64,000 bases of DNA, taken from NCBI GenBank assembly GCA_019240125.1, contig JAFAYW010000109.1:1-64000 (forward strand), written 5' to 3'. A program made the translations under genes and the position numbers. The notes beneath the pieces were generated by a model, which was given only the letters and a program-made list of their open reading frames with translations, was not told the DNA's origin and did no database searches. Positions within the stretch are counted from its first letter, which is position 1. Each line of letters begins with the position of its first letter. The DNA is from Alphaproteobacteria bacterium. Lineage in GTDB: Bacteria > Pseudomonadota > Alphaproteobacteria > ATCC43930 > CGMCC-115725. This document shows, in pieces, positions 1 to 8,423 of the stretch.

Positions 1-291
1 CGGGCGCTGGAGCGCAACCGGTTTGCCGCCGGCTTCAAGCTCGCGTTGACGCCCAGCGAGTATTTCGCGCGGCAGATCTGGTGCACCTACATCGATGATT
101 TTGTCGGCGTGTCGAACCGGCAGTTTATCGGGGTGGACCGACTGATGTGGTCGTCCGATTACCCACACCAGGCTTCGTCCTGGCCGCACTCGCAGGCGAT
201 TGTGGCGCGCGATTTCGCCGGCGCCAGCGAAGACGATTGCGTCAAGATCACCCGCGGCAATGTGGCCGCTCTCTACGGCTTCGACGCGTAG
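1..291 (+). CDS. Amidohydrolase-family protein, C-terminal fragment
   Basis: The gene runs in from the left edge; only the last 96 codons are present. The visible part contains WSSDYPH followed by WPHS and ends in GNVAALYGF. This is the usual C-terminal pattern of amidohydrolase-2 (ACMSD-like TIM-barrel) enzymes, where the Asp of SSDYPH is a metal/catalytic residue and the GNxAxLYGF helix closes the barrel. Substrate cannot be inferred. The stop at 289-291 lies inside the 3' end of the convergent cupin gene (19-bp overlap). A TTG at 46 is only an internal codon, because the frame is open from base 1. Confidence 0.75.
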   Translation, partial: RALERNRFAAGFKLALTPSEYFARQIWCTYIDDFVGVSNRQFIGVDRLMWSSDYPHQASSWPHSQAIVARDFAGASEDDCVKITRGNVAALYGFDA

Positions 292-620
292 AACACCGCC
301 AGCCAGATGGTGGGGCTGGCCGGGTCGGTCCACTCGACCCGGTGGCGGCGATGCGGCGGTATATGCAGCCAGTCGCCCGGGCCGAGTTGGCGGGAGGCAG
401 TTTCATCCTCGAAGCGCAGTCGGGCGGCGCCCGCGATGACCACGACCCATTCGGCTTCATCCTGGTCATACCAGAAGCCGGGCGGGCTCGCCTGACCCAA
501 CGAGACGATGCGCTCGATGCGCACCGGTGGCGTGGCGGGCAACGCCTCGATCACCTCGCCATCCCGCGCATCGGGCAGGTTGGCGAAAAGACTCCCCCAT
601 GCGCTCACCGGCACACTCAC
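273..620 (-). CDS. Small cupin-domain protein downstream of glpK
   Basis: A protein of 115 residues starting at GTG 620, which overlaps the glpK stop in a GTGA arrangement and suggests translational coupling. The middle carries a single cupin fold: GFWYDQDEAEWVVVIAGAARLRF (metal-side strand, given in part), then LGPGDWLHIPPHRRHRVEW (second cupin motif with His ligands). Such small cupins are often sugar or metabolite binding or isomerase-like; nothing visible fixes the function. A much longer frame continues upstream to 1496, but it is antisense-like low-complexity sequence lying inside glpK, so the short form is preferred. Confidence 0.7.
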   Translation of the reverse strand: MSVPVSAWGSLFANLPDARDGEVIEALPATPPVRIERIVSLGQASPPGFWYDQDEAEWVVVIAGAARLRFEDETASRQLGPGDWLHIPPHRRHRVEWTDPASPTIWLAVFYASKP

Positions 621-2110
621 GATGTCGCCGCGGCGAGCACGCCGGCGACGGCGCGTTGCCAGCCGGCGTAGCGCTCGTCGCGTTCTGCCGCCGGCATCGC
701 GGGCCTGAACACCCGTTCGCCGTTCCAGCCCGCCATCATCGCCTCGGGCTCCGGGCACAGCCCGCGCGCCAGCCCGGCGACATAAGCGGCACCCCAGGCG
801 GTGGTCTCCAGCTTGGCGGGTCGCTCGACCTGCGCCGGCAGGATGTCGGCGAGGAACTGCATCGCCCAATCGTTCGCGGCAAGGCCGCCATCGACCCGCA
901 GCCGTTCGATAGCCACGCCGCCATCGGCGGTCATTGCGGCGATCAGGTCGCGCGTCTGAAACCCGATCGCCTCCAATGTGGCGCGGGCGATCTCCGGCAG
1001 ACCGCACTCGGCGGTGAGCCCGGTCAATGCACCACGTGTCTCCGGTTCCCAGTACGGCGCGCCGAGCCCGGCAAAGGCCGGCACGAAATAGACGCGCTGG
1101 CGCGGATCGGCACGCTCGGCGAGCCCCTGCGTCTCGGATGCCGCCTCGACCGCGTGCAACCGGTCGCGCAGCCACTGCACCGCCGCGCCGGCAATGAAGA
1201 TGCTGCCCTCCAACGCATAGGCGGTCTCGCCGCGCAATCGGTAGGCGATCGTGCTCAATAGCCGATGCCGCGACGCCGCCGGCTCGGCGCCGGTATGCAG
1301 CAGCGCAAAGGCGCCGGTGCCATAGGTTGATTTGATCATTCCCGGGCGGAAACAGGCCTGCCCGATCGTCGCCGCCTGCTGATCCCCGGCCACCCCTGCG
1401 ACCGGGATCGCATCGCCAAGGATCCCCGTCGCGACCGTGCCGAAATCGCCGTCGGTATCGCGCACCTCGGGCAGCAACGCGCGCGGGATGCGGCAAGCGG
1501 CGAGCAGATCATCGTCCCAGGCAAGGCGGCGCAGATCGAACAGCATCGTGCGGGCCGCGTTCGTGACGTCGGTGACATGCAGCGCGCCGCCGCTGAGCCG
1601 CCAGAGCAGAAAGCTGTCGATCGTGCCAAACGCGATCTCGCCGCGCTCGGCGCGGGTCCGCAATCCATCGGTATTGTCGAGCAGCCAGGCGATCTTCGAC
1701 GCGGAAAAATACGGATCGATGACGAGGCCGGTGCGGCTGGCGACGAGCTCCGTCAGCCCGTCGCGCCGCCACGCCGCGCATTGCGGCACCGTTCGACGAT
1801 CCTGCCAGACGATCGCGGAGCGCACTGGGCGCCCGGTCGAGCGCTCCCACAGCACGGTGGTTTCACGCTGATTGGTGATGCCGATGGCGGCAACCGGCCT
1901 GCTCTGAGCCGCGCCGATTGCCTCGCGGCAGGTCGCGACCACGGCATCCCAAATTTCTTCGGGGTCATGCTCGACCCATCCCGGTTGCGGATAATATTGC
2001 CGCAACTCGCGGCGGGCGACGTGGTGCACCATACCCACCGCATCGAACAGGATTGCGCGGGTGCTGGTCGTTCCCTGGTCGATCGCCAGGAGGTGGGATG
2101 GCGGGCTCAT
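617..2110 (-). CDS. glpK: Glycerol kinase
   Basis: Phosphorylates glycerol to sn-glycerol 3-phosphate with ATP in the cytoplasm, feeding glycerolipid synthesis or glycolysis. At 497 residues it has the normal family length. The N-terminus has the FGGY-kinase phosphate loop AIDQGTTSTRAILFD; the second domain has VAGDQQAATIGQACF and the ATP-site stretch RVDGGLAANDWAMQF. It is followed, with a 4-bp overlap, by a small cupin gene. No glpF or glpD is visible beside it. gpsA, which makes the same product from DHAP, lies at about 31 kb in this window but is not linked. Confidence 0.95.
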   Translation of the reverse strand: MSPPSHLLAIDQGTTSTRAILFDAVGMVHHVARRELRQYYPQPGWVEHDPEEIWDAVVATCREAIGAAQSRPVAAIGITNQRETTVLWERSTGRPVRSAIVWQDRRTVPQCAAWRRDGLTELVASRTGLVIDPYFSASKIAWLLDNTDGLRTRAERGEIAFGTIDSFLLWRLSGGALHVTDVTNAARTMLFDLRRLAWDDDLLAACRIPRALLPEVRDTDGDFGTVATGILGDAIPVAGVAGDQQAATIGQACFRPGMIKSTYGTGAFALLHTGAEPAASRHRLLSTIAYRLRGETAYALEGSIFIAGAAVQWLRDRLHAVEAASETQGLAERADPRQRVYFVPAFAGLGAPYWEPETRGALTGLTAECGLPEIARATLEAIGFQTRDLIAAMTADGGVAIERLRVDGGLAANDWAMQFLADILPAQVERPAKLETTAWGAAYVAGLARGLCPEPEAMMAGWNGERVFRPAMPAAERDERYAGWQRAVAGVLAAATS

Positions 2111-2240
2111 CGCATCTGTCGCGTCTGGCTGGTGGTCTCCGTCACCATAACACGCCGTTGCCGGCGCGTTTCAGGGGCGACGGTACAATCCGGCACAACG
2201 AGCCGGCGAAACGGTCCTGACGCCATAAACGCGATCCGTT

Positions 2241-4826
2241 ATGATGGCCGTGGTTTCGCCCGGTGCTAGTGCGGGCGTGGGCCGCACCGGGAAACCACCG
2301 AGCCAAGCCATCGTGATCTCGAACGAGAGAGCCAGCGCGCCGCCCAGACGGCCGAGCGAGACGCACACGCCGCTCGGCGCGGTGTTCCGCCGCCTCTCGA
2401 CCGATACGGCGCCGGCCCCCGCCCCCGAACCGCCGGCCGCGCACGCGAGCCCGGTACCGAGCAGCGCGGAACAGGCGGCGCCGGAAGTTTCGCCGCCTTC
2501 CGCGCTGCCGGAGCCGCCGCCTTCTCTACGGGCCGCCTCACCGCCGGCGGCCTCCCCCGATATACCGCCACCTCAGCCGCCGGCAACCCCGCCATCGCCT
2601 CCGATCGTGCCGCCACGGCCATCGCTCGCCGCCGGACTCCTCGCCCGCGCGAGCGCGAGCCCGCCGTCGTCGGGAACCGTGATCCGGCGAGAACCGCAAC
2701 TGCCATCCATTCCGGCAGTGGAGACACAAACCGTTCCCGAGTCGCTCCCACTCGCAGCGGCACCATCACCACCGCCCCTGCCGGTACCGGCACCGCCACA
2801 GCCAAGCCCATTACCGCCGCAGCCCCCCAGACCGGCGACGGCCTCTGAGGCACCACCCGTCCGTGCAGAAGCTACCCCGACTGCCCCGGCTCCCCCGGCC
2901 GTCGAGGTCCCGCCAGCTCCAGCCTTGATCGAGCCTGCCGCTGATGCGGCGGCGGCGCTGATCACGTTTCCTGCGACACCGCCGGCGCCCTCCAGCGAAA
3001 CCACGGTTACGCCAGTCGCAAGCGCGGTACCGCCCGCCCCGCCCCGCGCGCAGACCGCTGCTCGCCGGCCGCCCCCCCATCCGGCAACCGAAGGATGGGC
3101 GACGCCGACAGCGCTAGCAGCGACGACGCCCCCGCTCGAGCAATCGGCCCCGTTCGGCATCGCTGATGCGCCGATCGCGCCGCAGGCAGCGCAACCGCCG
3201 GTCGCAGCGCCGCAGCAAATAGCCAAGCCGATGCCCGCACCAGCGCCAGAAACGAGACCGGCACCTCAGCCGGCTGCCACTGTGATGGAACCCGCCGCGC
3301 CGCCGCCACGGGCGCAACTCGCGACAGCTGCGCCAGCCGCGCCCCCGCGATCTGCGCCTCGGAACGCGCCCACGCCAGCGGCCCAGAGATGGCGGGTGCC
3401 CGACTGGGTGGGGCAGCCTGTACTGACGTTGGCGGTGCCGCACAGCGTCTTTGGCTGGGGACATGGACCAGGCGTGCCGCGTCCGGCGAGCGCATCCTCG
3501 CCCACGCCAGGCCGCGCCAGTTCGGCTGACACCGAGGCTGACACCGAGAGTGAGACGGTCGGCTTTGCCGAGACGCCCGACCCGATCCCCGCCCCTGGGA
3601 CCACGGCGAGCTTAAAAGAGCCCGAGCCGCCGCACCATCGCGGCCAATCGCGAGCGGCGGACATCGCCATAAGCGGACCTGCGGCGACAGAGCCGACTGC
3701 GATGGCGCATACGCCGCGGGGTCCGGTGGCAGGCGAGCTGACGCCGCCAGCGCCCGACGTAATGGTGCCACCGAAGGTGCCGGACGACGCTCTCGTCGTG
3801 CCCTCGCTCGAGACGGTGGCCGACGCACTGTTGCACGCCGCGGAAGACGCGAGGGCGAAAGAGCTTGCCGTTGCCCCGGTTGACGCAGCATCAGAGGAGG
3901 TCCCGCCGCCACCCTCGGCCGAGCGGCTTGAGGGGGTGATCCGCGCTGCGAAAGCCGAGGCTTTCCCTGCCGAGCCGGCATCGGAGCCCGTCACGATCGT
4001 CCCGCCAGCGGCGCCGATGCCAGCGGAACCAATTCCCGCGAGCGGGCGTCAGGCGGCCGAGCCGTCGCAGACCCAACCGACCAATGAACCGGCGCGCGCG
4101 CCCCGTCCCCTCGGTGCTCCGCAATCGCCGGCGCGACCCGTTATGGCGGAACCGGCGCCGGCGGATGCTCAGCCCCGGCATCTCACGACCGAACCCGCCG
4201 CCTCTCCTGGAGATGCCGCCACGGTCGCGGCATCATTCCCGGCAATGGTTGAACCGGGCCCGGCTCCGGTGGCGGCACGGCACCCGGCATCCTCGCACGA
4301 GCTGCCAGATGCGCCCCGCGACGCGGCGGAGATTTCGCGCAACCGGCGTATGTTCCGGCGCGTCGCCGTGCAGCTCGATTTCGAGATGGATGGCGCCGCC
4401 GCCGATCTGATCGACCTGTCGATTGATGGCTTTGCGATCAGCGGCGCGCCGCCGCGTCCGGCGGGGTCGGTGATCCCGGTGGTTTTCGGCCTGTCAGTAG
4501 ACGGAGTCGAGATCGGCACCGCACTGCAAGCCCGCATGGTCTACAACAGCCCGTTGCGCGCCGCCGGCCGTTTTATCGAGCCGACACCCAGCCAGACAGC
4601 CTTGTTGCGATATCTGGTGACGTGGCGCGGCAAATCGGCGGGTGCGCTCGGTGCCACGGGCTTGCTGGATGCGATCGCTGGCATTCCGCCGCGCAATCTG
4701 TCGCCAGGCGACTCACCGGTGCTCGAATTGCCTGGCCGCCGCCCGCCATGGTGGTCGCGTCTGCTGGCCCGCTTGCCGTTCTTTGGCGGGCGCACTCGCG
4801 ATCGCGACTACCAGGATCAGCGGTAA
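2241..4826 (+). CDS. Very long Pro/Ala-rich protein with C-terminal PilZ (c-di-GMP-binding) domain
   Basis: An 861-residue protein. About residues 20-695 are low-complexity Pro/Ala/Glu-rich and expected to be disordered. A compact C-terminal domain (about 700-805) carries the two PilZ hallmarks: an RxxxR motif (R702/R703 to R706/R707 in NRRMFRR) and (D/N)xSxxG (D725-L-S727-I-D-G730). PilZ domains bind cyclic di-GMP. The gene is convergent with the glycosyltransferase genes of the polysaccharide locus, overlapping by 10 bp at 4817-4826, so a role as c-di-GMP receptor for polymer synthesis or export is a reasonable inference. The start is uncertain: no strong ribosome-binding site precedes ATG 2241, and internal GTG codons exist. 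Confidence 0.75.
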   Translation: MMAVVSPGASAGVGRTGKPPSQAIVISNERASAPPRRPSETHTPLGAVFRRLSTDTAPAPAPEPPAAHASPVPSSAEQAAPEVSPPSALPEPPPSLRAASPPAASPDIPPPQPPATPPSPPIVPPRPSLAAGLLARASASPPSSGTVIRREPQLPSIPAVETQTVPESLPLAAAPSPPPLPVPAPPQPSPLPPQPPRPATASEAPPVRAEATPTAPAPPAVEVPPAPALIEPAADAAAALITFPATPPAPSSETTVTPVASAVPPAPPRAQTAARRPPPHPATEGWATPTALAATTPPLEQSAPFGIADAPIAPQAAQPPVAAPQQIAKPMPAPAPETRPAPQPAATVMEPAAPPPRAQLATAAPAAPPRSAPRNAPTPAAQRWRVPDWVGQPVLTLAVPHSVFGWGHGPGVPRPASASSPTPGRASSADTEADTESETVGFAETPDPIPAPGTTASLKEPEPPHHRGQSRAADIAISGPAATEPTAMAHTPRGPVAGELTPPAPDVMVPPKVPDDALVVPSLETVADALLHAAEDARAKELAVAPVDAASEEVPPPPSAERLEGVIRAAKAEAFPAEPASEPVTIVPPAAPMPAEPIPASGRQAAEPSQTQPTNEPARAPRPLGAPQSPARPVMAEPAPADAQPRHLTTEPAASPGDAATVAASFPAMVEPGPAPVAARHPASSHELPDAPRDAAEISRNRRMFRRVAVQLDFEMDGAAADLIDLSIDGFAISGAPPRPAGSVIPVVFGLSVDGVEIGTALQARMVYNSPLRAAGRFIEPTPSQTALLRYLVTWRGKSAGALGATGLLDAIAGIPPRNLSPGDSPVLELPGRRPPWWSRLLARLPFFGGRTRDRDYQDQR

Positions 4827-5773
4827 AGCCGGACATGCAGCTTGGGGTGCCACAGCACCTTGCCAAGCCCGCCGACGGTCTGCCCCATCGCCGCCAGCCA
4901 CCGCTCGTTTTTGAACGGCCACAGCGCCAGCGCCAGTGGTCCATAGACCAGCACCTGGCCCGCGCCAATCGCCATCCACAATGCCGCCTGCGCCGGTTGC
5001 GCCGGCTTCACTGCCATGCGGACCAGCGTGGTGATCTGACCCTGATGAAAGCGTCGCTTGAAGACGTATCGCGGTTCGACGCGATCGGCCGGGATCGTCT
5101 CCCAGATCGTCGCTTCAGTGCTCCAGACGATCTTGCGGCCAGAGCGGATCAGGCCGCGGTAAAACAGCGTATCACCGCCGCCAGCCAGCCCGAGAAACAG
5201 GTCGAACGGCGCCGGGTTGTCGGCAAAGCAACGCTGCCGGTCGAACAGGCCGTTGAGCTTGCTCCAATTCCACAGCCGCGTGCCGGTCGGCACTCGCGCA
5301 TCGCGGGTATAGACGCGGCGTGCATAGGCGGCGGCCTCGGGAAGACGCGGGTAACACGGGCCGCACACCACATCGGCGCCGGTTTCCGCCATCGTCTTCA
5401 GAAAGGCCGCGAGCCAACCGGGCTCGGCCTCCTCGTCATCGTCGAGCCAGGCGATGTAACGGGCGCGCGACTCGGCGATGCCGGTGTTGCGAACGTGCGA
5501 GATGCCCGGGCGCGGGTCCGCGACGTAGCGGATCGGCACGGCCGCGCTTTCCCCCATCGCCTCGACCGCGTCGCGGCCGGACTCGGCGGGGTCATTGTCG
5601 ACCACTAGTATCTCGTACGGCACCGTGACGCCGGTCTGCGCGAGGCAGCTGGCGATCGATTTCGTCACCATGTCCGGCCGCTTATAGGTCGGGATGATGA
5701 TCGTGATCTCGGCGGGCACGATGTCGACAAGGCGGGCGGTATCGTTGGCAGGGACCAGCATATGTATCGTCAT
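4817..5773 (-). CDS. Family 2 glycosyltransferase (first of tandem pair)
   Basis: A 318-residue GT-A fold enzyme predicted to add a sugar to a lipid-linked or growing polysaccharide acceptor at the inner membrane face. The nucleotide-sugar region starts at EITIIIPTYKRP. The metal-binding acidic motif is D111-D112-D113 in AWLDDDEEAEPGW, after GISHVRNTGIA. The C-terminal third has a hydrophobic stretch (QAALWMAIGAGQVLVYGPLA) and ends with VGGLGKVLWHPKLHVRLYR. It is paralogous along its whole length to the next gene upstream, 15 bp away, so the two are probably co-transcribed products of a tandem duplication. Donor and acceptor are unknown. Confidence 0.85.
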   Translation of the reverse strand: MTIHMLVPANDTARLVDIVPAEITIIIPTYKRPDMVTKSIASCLAQTGVTVPYEILVVDNDPAESGRDAVEAMGESAAVPIRYVADPRPGISHVRNTGIAESRARYIAWLDDDEEAEPGWLAAFLKTMAETGADVVCGPCYPRLPEAAAYARRVYTRDARVPTGTRLWNWSKLNGLFDRQRCFADNPAPFDLFLGLAGGGDTLFYRGLIRSGRKIVWSTEATIWETIPADRVEPRYVFKRRFHQGQITTLVRMAVKPAQPAQAALWMAIGAGQVLVYGPLALALWPFKNERWLAAMGQTVGGLGKVLWHPKLHVRLYR

Positions 5774-5788
5774 ATCTGTGGGGCGCCC

Positions 5789-6703
5789 TTATCGGTACAT
5801 GCGCAGGTGCATTTTGGGGTGCCAGAACACCTTGCCCAGCCCGCCGACCGCCTTGTCGGCGATGGTCAGCCAGCGCTCGTGCTTGATGGCGCGCAGCAGC
5901 AATGCGGCTGGGCCGTATAGGGCGGCCTGGGCACAGCCGATCGCCATCCACAACGCCGCCTGCTTCAATTCGCGCGGGCGGATCGCGGTACAGACAAAGG
6001 TGGTGGTCTGGGCGCCGCGGAAGGCGCGACGCAAAAGATAGCGGGTGTCGAGCCGGTCGGGCGGGATCGCCTCCCAGGCGATCGCCTCGGCGCACCACAC
6101 TACGCGGCAGCCGCGGCGCATCAAACCGCGCAGAAACAACGCATCCTCGCCGCCCGACAGACCGAGCCGCGGGTCGAACGGTTCGGCCGTGTCGCCAAAG
6201 CAGCGCGCTTTGTCGAGCAACGTGTTGCCGATACCGCTCCAGCGCGGCAACACCGTGCCGGTCGGCAAGCAGGCGTCGCGGGTGTAGACCTTGCGACGAT
6301 ACGCGTCGGCCTCTCCGGCGTCGGGAGGAAAGCGCGGCAGGACGGGACCGATCACGACATCGGCGGAAAAGCGCTGCGCGGTGTCGAGAAAAGCGGCGAG
6401 CCAGCCCGGCTCGGCCTCTTCGTCATCATCGATGAACACGACATAGCGGCCGGCGGCGTTGACGATCCCGGTGTTGCGGGCATGCGAGATGCCGGGCCGG
6501 CTTTCACCAACATAACGCACCGGCACGATTCCGCGCGCCGCCGCCGCTTCGACAGTCGGACGCGCGGAACCCGCGGCATCGTTATCGACCACGATGACCT
6601 CGAAGGGCATGGCGACACCTTGCTGTGCCAGACAGCTGGCCAACGTCCGCGCCAAAAGAGCCGGGCGCCGATAAGTGGGGATGACGATGCAGATATCGAC
6701 CAT
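5789..6703 (-). CDS. Family 2 glycosyltransferase (second of tandem pair)
   Basis: A 304-residue GT2 enzyme closely matching its neighbour: CIVIPTYRRPALLART at the N-terminus, GISHARNTGI, then D92-D93-D94 in VFIDDDEEAEPGW as the metal/nucleotide-sugar site. The last segment, AVGGLGKVFWHPKMHLRMYR, is nearly the same as in the downstream copy. Differences in the acceptor half suggest the two add different residues or act at successive steps. It is the first gene of the minus-strand pair; the divergent deacetylase gene starts about 110 bp away, so the space between 6704 and 6812 should hold promoters for both directions. Confidence 0.85.
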   Translation of the reverse strand: MVDICIVIPTYRRPALLARTLASCLAQQGVAMPFEVIVVDNDAAGSARPTVEAAAARGIVPVRYVGESRPGISHARNTGIVNAAGRYVVFIDDDEEAEPGWLAAFLDTAQRFSADVVIGPVLPRFPPDAGEADAYRRKVYTRDACLPTGTVLPRWSGIGNTLLDKARCFGDTAEPFDPRLGLSGGEDALFLRGLMRRGCRVVWCAEAIAWEAIPPDRLDTRYLLRRAFRGAQTTTFVCTAIRPRELKQAALWMAIGCAQAALYGPAALLLRAIKHERWLTIADKAVGGLGKVFWHPKMHLRMYR

Positions 6704-6812
6704 GGCGACGGAGCACGATATTAGGCAGTGGTTAAAATCTTAAGAATAAAAGGTCATGTAGATCGGCATGCGGGAGCGGCTGAGCCCGTCGCATAGGGAG
6801 ATAGAGTTACGA

Positions 6813-7583
6813 ATGAACGGGTCAATCGCCAGCCACATCGCCCGCCGGCTTGGCCCGCTATTGCGGGTGCGGCCGCGGCGCGTCAGCCTTGCGGGCGGGG
6901 TGGTCTCGTTCAGCTTTGACGATTTCCCCAGTAATGCCTTGCTGACCGGAGGTACCATTCTCGAAAAATATCAGGCGCGCGGCACCTATTACACGGCATT
7001 GGGGCTGGCCGGCGGCGACAGCAATGTCGGCCCGATCGCCACGCCGGAAGAGATTTGCGAGACCCACGATCGCGGCCACGAACTCGCCTGCCACGGCCAC
7101 GATCATCTTGATTACAGCCGCGCCCCGCTGGAGCGAATCGAGGACGATCTGCGGCGCAACAGCGACGCGTTCCGTGAATTGCTCGGCGGCTACGAGCCGG
7201 TCAGCTTCGCCTATCCTTACGGGCGCTATCTACTGGCGGGCAAGCGCCGGCTGGCAACGCATTACGCTTCCTGTCGCGGCACCACCGGCGGGGCGAATGC
7301 CGGCACCGCCGATTTCGCCGATCTGCGCGGCACCCGCATCTACGCGCCGATCTTCAAGGAAGCCGCGTTGCGCCGGTTGATCGATCGTAGCAAGGCGGCG
7401 GGCGGCTGGCTGATCTTCTACACCCACGACGTGTCGGAGACGCCGTCGGAATATGGCTGCACACCGCACCAGTTCGAAAGCATCGTCGCCTATGCGGCCG
7501 AACGCTCGCCGATCCTGACGGTACGCGATGTGATGGCGCGGCTGGAGCGTCCGGCTGCTACCGGTGAGGCGGCCGCCGAATAG
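6813..7583 (+). CDS. Polysaccharide deacetylase (NodB/CE4 fold)
   Basis: Predicted to remove N- or O-acetyl groups from an exopolysaccharide. From ATG 6813 (AGGGAG 12 bases upstream) the protein has 256 residues. CE4 motif 1 is SFDDF (D36, D37: catalytic base and metal ligand) and motif 2 is HGHDH (H94 and H98 as metal ligands). FAYPYG and FYTHDV give motifs 3 and 5. No signal peptide is evident, which recalls the cytoplasmic-looking deacetylases of exosortase-type EPS loci. An in-frame upstream start at 6768 would add 15 residues. The 3' end overlaps the convergent methyltransferase by 26 bp. Confidence 0.85.
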   Translation: MNGSIASHIARRLGPLLRVRPRRVSLAGGVVSFSFDDFPSNALLTGGTILEKYQARGTYYTALGLAGGDSNVGPIATPEEICETHDRGHELACHGHDHLDYSRAPLERIEDDLRRNSDAFRELLGGYEPVSFAYPYGRYLLAGKRRLATHYASCRGTTGGANAGTADFADLRGTRIYAPIFKEAALRRLIDRSKAAGGWLIFYTHDVSETPSEYGCTPHQFESIVAYAAERSPILTVRDVMARLERPAATGEAAAE

Positions 7584-8256
7584 CGATCAGCGATTTGGTC
7601 AGGCCGGCGAATTTCTCGTGCAACATCTCGGCTTCGGGGAACAGCGCGCGGAAGCGCCGCTCATCGAGCAATTGACAGCTCTCGACGCTCCGTATCGCGT
7701 CATCGACGTTGCGCATCTGCGCGCGAAAGCCGCGTTGCCGCTTCATCAGCATGCGCACGCGCACCGGTACCGGCATGAACTGGAAACCCAGCGTTCCAAA
7801 ATGCGGCTCCCACGGGAACCAGAAATTTGGTGTCTGGACGAAATAGGCGCCGGCCACCCGGTCGATCTCGCGGGCGAAATTGGCCTGCTGCTCCCACGGC
7901 CCGACATGCTCGATGACCGAGTTGCTGTGCGCTATGTCGAAGGACCGGTCGTCATAGGGTAGGGCGCAGGCATCGGCCTGGGCATAGCGGAAGACCCCCT
8001 CCGGATCGCCGGCGCTCGACACACCCGTATCGCCGATATTGGCGATCAGCACCGTAACCCGATGTTCGAGGAGAAAGTCTGTCGGGACGATCGTCCAGTA
8101 TTTGCGGGTGCCGCCGACATCGAGGATCGAACAGCTTCCTTTACGGCCAGACACGGCGGCGACCATGTCAAGCAGCGGACCGATACGACGTCGCCGCAGA
8201 CGCGAGCCGAGCGAGGTGGGCGAAGAGTAATTGCCGATGCGCTGCGCCAGGGTCAC
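7558..8256 (-). CDS. SAM-dependent class I methyltransferase
   Basis: A 232-residue methyltransferase starting at GTG 8256, chosen because GAGGAG stands 5 bases upstream. The SAM-binding glycine motif is degenerate but recognisable as ILDVGGTRKYW; the following acidic strand region contains DACALPYDDRSFDIAHSNSV, and IEHVGPW is typical of methyltransferases acting on sugars or lipids (Methyltransf_11 type). It sits in the polysaccharide locus between the deacetylase and the polymerase, so methylation of a glycan residue is the simplest inference. The acceptor is unknown. Confidence 0.75.
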   Translation of the reverse strand: MTLAQRIGNYSSPTSLGSRLRRRRIGPLLDMVAAVSGRKGSCSILDVGGTRKYWTIVPTDFLLEHRVTVLIANIGDTGVSSAGDPEGVFRYAQADACALPYDDRSFDIAHSNSVIEHVGPWEQQANFAREIDRVAGAYFVQTPNFWFPWEPHFGTLGFQFMPVPVRVRMLMKRQRGFRAQMRNVDDAIRSVESCQLLDERRFRALFPEAEMLHEKFAGLTKSLIAIRRPPHR

Positions 8257-8423
8257 ATCATCTCCTCAGATTGGGCACCGGCTCTCCATGGCCATCCCGC
8301 GGCCATGATCCGCGCTAAGATATACGCGGCAGGCTTAAGGTTTTCTTGCCGGGAACGTGGCACGACTTACGGGCCGCCATGCCGGTGCGATGGCAATAAG
8401 TTTGGCGTGACGCAGAGTGACTC

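Noticed and set aside
273-1496. A 407-codon minus-strand frame within glpK continuing into the cupin gene
   Set aside because: Only the last 115 codons look like a protein; the rest lies inside glpK in another frame and is Arg/Gly/Ala-rich shadow sequence.
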